From NCBI GenBank assembly GCA_903813345.2, contig CAIIXF020000418.1, positions 1-14,000 on the forward strand: a stretch of DNA of 14,000 nt. The letters run 5' to 3'. Under the pieces are notes generated by a model. That model was not told where the DNA came from and ran no database searches. It saw only the letters and a program-made list of their open reading frames with translations. The DNA comes from Owenia fusiformis (lineage: Eukaryota; Annelida; Polychaeta; Sabellida; Oweniidae). Numbering within the stretch: the stretch's first letter is position 1; every line of letters begins with the position of its first letter. The position numbers and the translations under genes are program-made. This document shows, one piece after another, positions 1 through 5,061 of the stretch.

Positions 1-342
1 TCTGAAATGGTTTCATATTTAATTTGTCAATCGAGAACGGTAAATATCAAATTCTTAAAGTAGTGGATATCTGATATGGTTTCATATTTAATTTGTCAAT
101 CGAGAACGGCAAATATCAAATTCTTAAAGTGTAAAAGTGGATATCTGATATGGTTTCATATTTAATTTGTCAATCGAGAACGGTAAATATCAAATTCTTA
201 TAGTAGTGGATATCTGATATGGTTTCATATTTAATTTGTCAATCGAGAACGGCAAATATCAAATTCTTAAAAGTAGTGGATATCTGATATGGTTTCATAT
301 TTAATCTGTCATTCGAGAACGGCAAATATCAAATTCTTAATA
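1..342. repeat. Minisatellite, five ~69-bp direct repeats
   Basis: Five tandem copies begin at 1, 70, 144, 213 and 283, with lengths of 69, 74, 69, 70 and about 60 bp. Each starts with TCTGATATGG (TCTGAAATGG in the first) and ends with a variable GTGGATA tail. Copies 1 and 3 read ACGGTAAAT while 2, 4 and 5 read ACGGCAAAT, so the variants alternate through the first four copies. The second copy has a 5-bp longer tail. The fifth copy has the most substitutions (AATCTGTCATTC in place of AATTTGTCAATC) and loses the tail, as expected for an array edge. The array probably continues left of the window. Copies abut without unique spacers and there is no coding potential. Confidence 0.95.
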
Positions 343-495
343 GGACTAGGAGTGATCATGATGTGATGGTTATGGTTATCGCCGATCTTAGGCCTTAATC
401 ACAATAGCTAACTAGCAACTACATCGTTATTTGTCTTTGTGAAAGAATTAAAGATGTCACTGATGTATGATGGTGTATTCAGTCTAATGTCTTAG
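343..495. other. Single-copy flank between minisatellite and transposon array
   Basis: About 150 bp that does not recur elsewhere in the window. It holds no convincing reading frame or RNA gene. It is the presumed host DNA against which the left edge of the 3.8-kb array can be defined. The last bases before the array are CTTAGA, and shared sequence with later units begins at TAGGTAG, position 497. Confidence 0.7.
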
Positions 496-971
496 ATAGG
501 TAGAAAACAACTTACTTTTCTGACATAGGATAACATGGTGAATTGACAAAGTTTGAGAGAATATTACAAAAATCCTAGCCCATCGATTTCACTCATATTA
601 ACAGACAATAAAGAGATATCCTTAAACTTACCTCAGAAAAAGTCTTGAAAAAAATATCCCACGAAAATCAAAAGAACCGCTGGATTGTTCACACGCGTAG
701 TGATTTTTCAATGGAAAATTAACATGGCCCAGCCAACACACCCCCTACGTCATCAATATTTACCAAAAAATAATCCAATTTTTTTCATGAAAGTTTTCTG
801 CTATCATCCAATGCCTAAGAGTCTGTACTTACTTATTAACCAGCAAAGAGGTACATTGCATCCGAATATGTCCCATTTATACACCATCCAACACCCAAAC
901 AGTTTTCAAAATGGACTACTTTTCCTATACGATGAGTAAACAAAAGGCCACGTGAGTTGTATTGTACCTAA
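496..971. mobile_element. 475-bp inverted-end segment, copy in unit 1
   Basis: Bounded on the left by (T)TAGGTAGAAAACAACT and on the right by AGTTGTATTGTACCTAA, an inverted pair matching at 15 of 17 bases in the intact copies. In this copy the outermost left base is A instead of T, because it meets the single-copy flank. The core GGTAG...GTACC is flanked by TA on both sides. Inside, on the minus strand, are TATAAATG (881-874), a CACGTG E-box (949-954) and donor-like GTAAGT sites; on the plus strand there is an AATAAA at 607-612. An 84-codon frame in the segment has no recognisable domain and is not called as a gene. It could be a small non-autonomous element or a promoter/leader part of the larger module. 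Confidence 0.75.
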
Positions 972-1032
972 TAGTCACACCTGGTTGATCCCTGGCACCA
1001 ATGTCCTGTGTGAGGTGAATCTACTGTCTTAC

Positions 1033-1260
1033 CTTAATAAAAGTCCATAATGCTTTTAATCCTCCTCCATGTTTATCTATGTAAAAAAAATTGAATTCTG
1101 ACTTACCCTCACATGGAATATTTGGTTGTGCTGACTGGTTAAACACTGATTGTGCTGCTGTTGTCTCAACTTCTATGGACTCTATCGGTGTATGTACTCT
1201 CAGTTGAGATGTTGTCTGTATGATGTGATGTAGGAACAAGTCACGGCTACTGAAAAACAT
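1033..1260 (-). CDS. Exon-like frame, unit 1 copy, without a downstream partner
   Basis: A 76-codon open frame from ATG 1260 to AAG 1033, followed directly by a strong donor (AAG then GTAAGA, intron starting at 1032). The peptide has no domain I recognise; it contains a Ser/Thr/Gln-rich middle and an aromatic, Gly-rich tail (residues 53-76). A second donor-like site (GAGG then GTAAGT, 1106) lies inside. An acceptor-like TTTTTCAG overlaps codons 2-4, so the true exon may start at 1252 instead of at the ATG, whose context is weak. In this unit the minus strand runs on into the 475-bp segment and then host flank, so no endonuclease exon follows and the gene would be broken at the array edge. Confidence 0.4.
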
Positions 1261-1715
1261 GAACCGAAAAATGAGTTATGCAATAACTAATTAATATGCG
1301 CATAATTAATGAGTATTGTGTTTTTTCATTAAAATTGTGATATATTCATAAAAAAAGCTGATCTATAAATCAGGTAATTTGACCAGGTCTGCTTTAAATG
1401 GAACAACAATGCCTTATCTAGCAAATAAATCAAGATACAGTTTGTTTACATATACTGACAATGTACTGACATGCCATCTTTTGATCTAGGGGTGATTTAT
1501 CTCAAACTCAAACAGTGAACTATTTATTGTGTTAAGACTTTATCATTCTTCAGACACTTTTTTAAACATAATCTGGAATTATTAATTGGTCAGATGGCTG
1601 CCCAAGTCACCCAGAAACACATCTCATGTATTATCAAACCACTACTTTCACTTGAAAGACTGGACTTAGAGAGGAGAACATCATTCTGCTTTGGATTGTT
1701 CCAAGTTATCAAGCA
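1261..1715. promoter_or_regulatory. Divergent control region, unit 1
   Basis: This 455-bp AT-rich stretch lies between the minus exon start and the transposase start. It contains an imperfect palindrome centred on TATGCGCATA (1295-1304), a C/EBP-like TTATGCAAT just left of it, and a plus-strand TATAAAT at 1364-1370 lying inside a CTGAT...ATCAG inverted pair (1358-1373). A transcript started from this TATA would carry upstream ATGs at 1398 (eight-codon frame) and 1594 (79-codon frame overlapping the transposase start in another frame). The true start site may therefore lie further right, or the leader may be spliced. The promoter assignment is inferred from gene layout. Confidence 0.45.
1290..1310. 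repeat. Palindrome in divergent control region
   Basis: ATTAA-TATGCGCATA-A-TTAAT: a perfect 10-bp core with 5-bp arms and a single bulged A. It lies 30 bp from the minus exon start. Equivalent copies are at 4636-4656, 8457-8477 and 12278-12298. It could bind a dimeric regulator or the transposase itself; that role is a guess. Confidence 0.7.
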
Positions 1716-3791
1716 ATGTCAACTATGTCAAAACCACCAAGAGGATTTGGTCATTTTTATTCCAAAAATAAGTTTCGTAACCAGCAAACATTTTCTGAAG
1801 GACATACGCAGCATCCGGCATATGGGACGGTAGCGAATCGCGAAGAGGAATCGTCCCCACCTACAAAAATTAGGAGGCTAGATCAGGAGACTCATTCGTT
1901 AGTTGTCAGGAAAAGTAGAGGTGGGAATAGTTATGAAGTACCCGATGTCCACATGCAACCTGGTAGAGGTAAGATTTTAAGGCCAAAACTTTCTGAACCA
2001 AAAATCTCAGATAAATACATCACTGATGAACCCCTAGATGGCACTGTTGGTGGAGATGAAACTCTAATAGTTAGTCAGAATTCTATGATTAATTGTTTCA
2101 ACTTGGTAGCAAAAGATCATAGGGCCCATAGCAAAAAATGTAGAGGTGATTTGAAGGTACATAAAAAAATTCCATTTGGTTTAGTTTGCAAAATGCAGCT
2201 TTCATGTAGTAAATGTGGGTTTCTCTCCAAAATGTGCAAATTATATGAAGAAGTCAAGGGAAAAAAGAAAGGTGGCAGGAGGAAAGCTAAGATCAATGTA
2301 GCAATACACGTAGCTCTACAATCCTCCTCTATTGGTGTTGAGGCATTTCGAAAAATTTTAGCTACTTGCAATGCAAGGGCCCCTTCTTCCCAAGGAATGC
2401 AAAAAAATTCTAAAGCGGTCAGTGGAGATATTGAGAAAATGGGTGAAAATGATTTAAAAACGAGACGTAGCAAATTAATAGAGGTGAATAAACTGAGGGG
2501 TGTATCTTCAAAAGATGAAAAAAAAGTCCAGGTAGCATTTGATGGGTGTTACAGTAGTAGCACATTCGGATCTTGGGGTAAGCTTGGTCAGCGCGCTACC
2601 AGAGCAGTTGGTGTATCTGTTGAAACAATGACCGATGCCATGCAGATAATATCTGTATGCTTGTATAATAAGCTATGTTGGCGCGGGGCTTACCTAAGGG
2701 CGCGTGGGTTTGATGTTAAATGTCCTGGTGGCCATGATGGTTGTACATCAAATATAAAGAAATCTGAAGCTTTTCAAGAATTCAACATGGGGTACAAACT
2801 TGCAAAAGATTTGGATGCAGACAATTTGCAAATAGAATACCTGACTACAGATGGTGATGCTAAAGGCTCCCTTGGTGCTCAGTCATTTTACGATGAAAAA
2901 CAGAGCAATCACAAAGTTACAAAACTTAGCGATAGAGTGCACAAAGGGCAACTTCAATTTAAGCACAGTCTTAAAGCTAGCTTTAGTAGACATATGTTCC
3001 CAGGTAACAAAGATCTCCAGCAGAAAATGTTTTCCCTAGATATAAAAGAGAGGTGTGACAAAATCATGGGTCAGCTTGCCAAAAAATACAATGATTTGGG
3101 TGTTGTATCAGTTCAATACATGAATAGGGTCATCACAAGTACAGTGAACTGTTACGCTGGGAATCATGAGCAATGTAGACCCCACCTTAATAGTTGCAAA
3201 GGGGCTAAGAAATCATGGCTAGAAACATCCCACAATCTCAAGGTGTGTGGAATTACAAAGAATGACAAATTGATGCCATCTCAGGAAGATTGCAAATTCA
3301 TACGCGTACTTTTAGAAATGAAGTTGGGCCCCGAAGCTGTTAATGACGGGCGCTTTTACACGCATACAAACAAAAATGAAGCATCAAATAAGGTAATTGC
3401 AGAATATTTACCTAAAAACAAGGTGTTTTCAGCCACATGTAATGGCAGATTACATTCTGCAGTATTAGATATAAACCATGGAAGAGAAAATGCCACTCAC
3501 CTCAAATTGGAACTTATTGGGGCCCCAATATCATCAGCAAGTGCTGCAAAGCATCTACGTAGCATGAGTGAAAAGAAAAGATACATGAGAAAATATAAAA
3601 ATTCCCCACATGCAAGAAAAAACAAGTCTTTTCATAGAGCATACTACACTAGACAGTATTTACACACAAGATTAGAAAAGCGAACTAGTGATTATAAGAA
3701 AGAGCAACTAGACAAAAAACCCATTTTAAAAATGAAATTGAGGAGATCACCAAGGTTCGGTGATCACGATTATGCCCAAGAGATTATATGA
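1716..3791 (+). CDS. Mutator-like (MULE) DDE transposase, unit 1
   Basis: A 691-aa nuclear transposase expected to cut element ends and join them to target DNA. Residues 1-120 are low-complexity with a basic PPTKIRRL patch (48-55) suited to nuclear import. A Cys cluster follows (C158, C164, C167, C174) with a Lys/Arg-rich stretch (181-192). The RNase H-like core shows AFDG with D276, a C321/C336/H340/C343 metal-binding-like group, TTDGD with D379, a second C/H group (C479, H484, C487, C494) and NKNEASN with E555, the usual Mutator order D, D, C/H insertion, E. The C-terminus (615-680) is strongly basic. The length suits an intact enzyme and there are no internal stops. ATG 1716 has G at -3; the next ATG (1725, Met4) has A at -3 and could serve instead. 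A donor GTAAGT starts two bases after the stop. Family call is strong; activity is unproven. Confidence 0.9.
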   Translation: MSTMSKPPRGFGHFYSKNKFRNQQTFSEGHTQHPAYGTVANREEESSPPTKIRRLDQETHSLVVRKSRGGNSYEVPDVHMQPGRGKILRPKLSEPKISDKYITDEPLDGTVGGDETLIVSQNSMINCFNLVAKDHRAHSKKCRGDLKVHKKIPFGLVCKMQLSCSKCGFLSKMCKLYEEVKGKKKGGRRKAKINVAIHVALQSSSIGVEAFRKILATCNARAPSSQGMQKNSKAVSGDIEKMGENDLKTRRSKLIEVNKLRGVSSKDEKKVQVAFDGCYSSSTFGSWGKLGQRATRAVGVSVETMTDAMQIISVCLYNKLCWRGAYLRARGFDVKCPGGHDGCTSNIKKSEAFQEFNMGYKLAKDLDADNLQIEYLTTDGDAKGSLGAQSFYDEKQSNHKVTKLSDRVHKGQLQFKHSLKASFSRHMFPGNKDLQQKMFSLDIKERCDKIMGQLAKKYNDLGVVSVQYMNRVITSTVNCYAGNHEQCRPHLNSCKGAKKSWLETSHNLKVCGITKNDKLMPSQEDCKFIRVLLEMKLGPEAVNDGRFYTHTNKNEASNKVIAEYLPKNKVFSATCNGRLHSAVLDINHGRENATHLKLELIGAPISSASAAKHLRSMSEKKRYMRKYKNSPHARKNKSFHRAYYTRQYLHTRLEKRTSDYKKEQLDKKPILKMKLRRSPRFGDHDYAQEII
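3515..3530. repeat. Perfect 16-bp palindrome inside the transposase gene
   Basis: TATTGGGGCCCCAATA, within the codons for Leu-Ile-Gly-Ala-Pro-Ile. Copies are at 6861-6876 and 10682-10697. A perfect palindrome of this length is uncommon by chance, and I-PpoI-type enzymes act as dimers on sites with two-fold symmetry, but no link to the endonuclease is shown. Confidence 0.85.
3745..3765. repeat. Inverted repeat near the transposase 3' end
   Basis: GATCACC, 7-nt loop AAGGTTC, GGTGATC: a 7-bp stem in the last codons of the transposase. A further GTGATC follows at 3797. Copies are at 7091-7111 and 10912-10932. It may be a subterminal binding site or simply coding sequence. Confidence 0.6.
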
Positions 3792-3814
3792 GGTAAGTGA
3801 TCTAATCATACCAT

Positions 3815-4192
3815 TTACATTTTCCATTTTAAGAGGCAATCAGGGTAGGCCCCATGCTGACGGCATTTTCCGGCATTGATACAACCCATTCGCACATTAT
3901 TTACAGAATGTGGTTCTAGGCTAAGGTGATTTATGTTGATACATAGCTTGTTATGACAAAGGTGAGATAAGTCCAGTGTCGATAAATCAAGCGTATCGTT
4001 AGGATGCCGTGTGGCATAGGACAGCCAGTGAGCCGACACGGTCACCCATTTTTGACTACCGCGCTTCTGTATGCACAACTGCCCATACCCGGTAGCCTTG
4101 TTACGATAGCCTGTCCAAATAATGCAGTTATTGGGGTAGACTGTTGCCTCCCGGCCCAATCTCTGGGCATATTTTGCCCCCCAGGCATCCAT
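3815..4192 (-). CDS. His-Me finger (I-PpoI-like) endonuclease, unit 1
   Basis: A 125-aa protein of the zinc-bound ββα-metal (His-Me finger) nuclease group that includes the homing endonuclease I-PpoI. The active-site stretch has SHLCHNKLC followed by NHL. H77 fits the general base, N98 the metal-binding Asn, and C23, C79, C84 and H89 a first zinc site. C104, C110, H113 and C119 fit a second. From H77 to C104 and H113 the offsets match the I-PpoI positions I know (H98, C100, C105, H110, N119, C125, H134); C110 and C119 are off by one or two. Expected activity is Mg-dependent double-strand cleavage at a specific site. ATG 4192 has a strong context (AAAATGG). The frame stays open through the acceptor at 4198, so a longer spliced form is possible. 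The gene converges on the transposase with 23 bp between stops. No 475-bp segment lies upstream of this copy. Confidence 0.85.
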   Translation of the reverse strand: MDAWGAKYAQRLGREATVYPNNCIIWTGYRNKATGYGQLCIQKRGSQKWVTVSAHWLSYATRHPNDTLDLSTLDLSHLCHNKLCININHLSLEPHSVNNVRMGCINAGKCRQHGAYPDCLLKWKM

Positions 4193-4198
4193 TTTGGC

Positions 4199-4378
4199 CT
4201 ATTTTACAAGCAAGAAACAACTTATATGTTATACAAGTGAGATAAGATAGAATGAATTCTGAAAAAATCAAAAAAATCATTTTTCTTACCAAATTGTGTT
4301 TCCAAAAATCTGAATAATAGTCACACCTGGTTGATCCCTGGCACCAATGTCCTGTGTGAGGTGAATCTACTGTCTTAC
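4199..4378 (-). other. Candidate 180-nt intron, short form without the segment
   Basis: Runs on the minus strand from GTAAGA (4378) to AAAATAG (4199). Its distal half is AT-rich and has a second donor (TTTG then GTAAGA, 4289) that could pair with the same acceptor as a 91-nt intron after a leader exon. It includes 4320-4378, the 61-bp linker that elsewhere lies beside the 475-bp segment. Confidence 0.4.
4311..4323. other. Empty site of the 475-bp segment at the unit 1/unit 2 joint
   Basis: The joint reads TGAATAATAGTCA. Occupied joints read TGAATA-TTAGG...CCTAA-TAGTCA. Only TA is shared by both borders. Two readings fit: an original TA target before insertion of an element with unequal ends, or an excision that left TA-A-TA, where TA/TA is the duplicated target and the middle A is a terminal element base. 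The second reading uses the symmetric TTAGGTA/TACCTAA ends and resembles footprints of cut-and-paste elements that target TA. Confidence 0.65.
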
Positions 4379-4606
4379 CTTAATAAAAGTCCATAATGCT
4401 TTTAATCCTCCTCCATGTTTATCTATGTAAAAAAAATTGAATTCTGACTTACCCTCACATGGAATATTTGGTTGTGCTGACTGGTTAAACACTGATTGTG
4501 CTGCTGTTGTCTCAACTTCTATGGACTCTATCGGTGTATGTACTCTCAGTTGAGATGTTGTCTGTATGATGTGATGTAGGAACAAGTCACGGCTACTGAA
4601 AAACAT
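4379..4606 (-). CDS. Candidate first coding exon of spliced endonuclease gene (unit 2 exon, unit 1 endonuclease)
   Basis: Same 76-codon frame as in unit 1. Its donor is at 4378 (phase 0). The endonuclease of unit 1 has an acceptor (TTGCTTGTAAAATAG) ending at 4199, also phase 0, after which the frame reads Ala-Lys-Met into the endonuclease. Splicing would give 76 + 2 + 125 = 203 residues with a 180-nt intron. Phase agreement has a one-in-three chance of arising by accident, so this is suggestive only. The frame opens divergently from the transposase, with 455 bp between the two starts. What the N-terminal part would do is unknown. Confidence 0.45.
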
Positions 4607-5061
4607 GAACCGAAAAATGAGTTATGCAATAACTAATTAATATGCGCATAATTAATGAGTATTGTGTTTTTTCATTAAAATTGTGATATATTCATAAAAA
4701 AAGCTGATCTATAAATCAGGTAATTTGACCAGGTCTGCTTTAAATGGAACAACAATGCCTTATCTAGCAAATAAATCAAGATACAGTTTGTTTACATATA
4801 CTGACAATGTACTGACATGCCATCTTTTGATCTAGGGGTGATTTATCTCAAACTCAAACAGTGAACTATTTATTGTGTTAAGACTTTATCATTCTTCAGA
4901 CACTTTTTTAAACATAATCTGGAATTATTAATTGGTCAGATGGCTGCCCAAGTCACCCAGAAACACATCTCATGTATTATCAAACCACTACTTTCACTTG
5001 AAAGACTGGACTTAGAGAGGAGAACATCATTCTGCTTTGGATTGTTCCAAGTTATCAAGCA
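4607..5061. promoter_or_regulatory. Divergent control region, unit 2
   Basis: Copy of the region described in unit 1, with TATAAAT at 4710-4716 and the palindrome at 4636-4656. Here both divergent frames have intact partners. Confidence 0.45.

Larger units (their letters stand above)
496..4316. repeat. Tandem unit 1 of transposase/endonuclease module (full, 3821 bp)
   Basis: First of four head-to-tail units. Order from left: 475-bp segment with inverted ends, minus-strand exon-like frame, divergent control region, plus-strand transposase, minus-strand endonuclease. The left edge is sharp: identity with units 3 and 4 starts at 497, within one base of the TTAGGTAG end of the 475-bp segment. 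The true ends of an active element cannot be fixed from the array alone, because a tandem repeat can be opened at any point. Confidence 0.9.

Noticed and set aside
1-342. CRISPR-like array
   Set aside because: The repeats abut each other with no unique spacers, are 69 bp long and vary; the context is eukaryotic. It is a minisatellite.
685-939. 84-codon plus-strand frame within the 475-bp segment
   Set aside because: It has no recognisable domain and low-complexity residues, and the segment has stronger promoter and splice features on the other strand; not supported as a gene.
2117-2473. Minus-strand 118-codon frame inside the transposase gene, repeated in all units
   Set aside because: It is fully antisense to conserved transposase codons (Cys cluster region), has no recognisable domain, and is explained by codon bias of the plus strand.
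2851-3039. Plus-strand 62-codon frame inside the transposase
   Set aside because: Out-of-frame shadow of the DDE core.
3792-3826. Element boundary with inverted ends (GGTA...TACC) between the convergent stops
   Set aside because: The inverted pair needs a 2-nt gap and faces inward, the wrong orientation for a right-end/left-end joint. It may just reflect the splice donor and chance.
4004-4240. Plus-strand 78-codon frame opposite the endonuclease
   Set aside because: It is antisense to the His-Me finger gene, whose catalytic and zinc residues make the minus strand the coding one.
4276-4290. Right-hand terminal repeat matching the segment's left end (CTTACC reverse complement)
   Set aside because: The match to GGTAGAAAAC needs a gap and fades after about ten bases. 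The TACCTAA end at 965-971 pairs far better.
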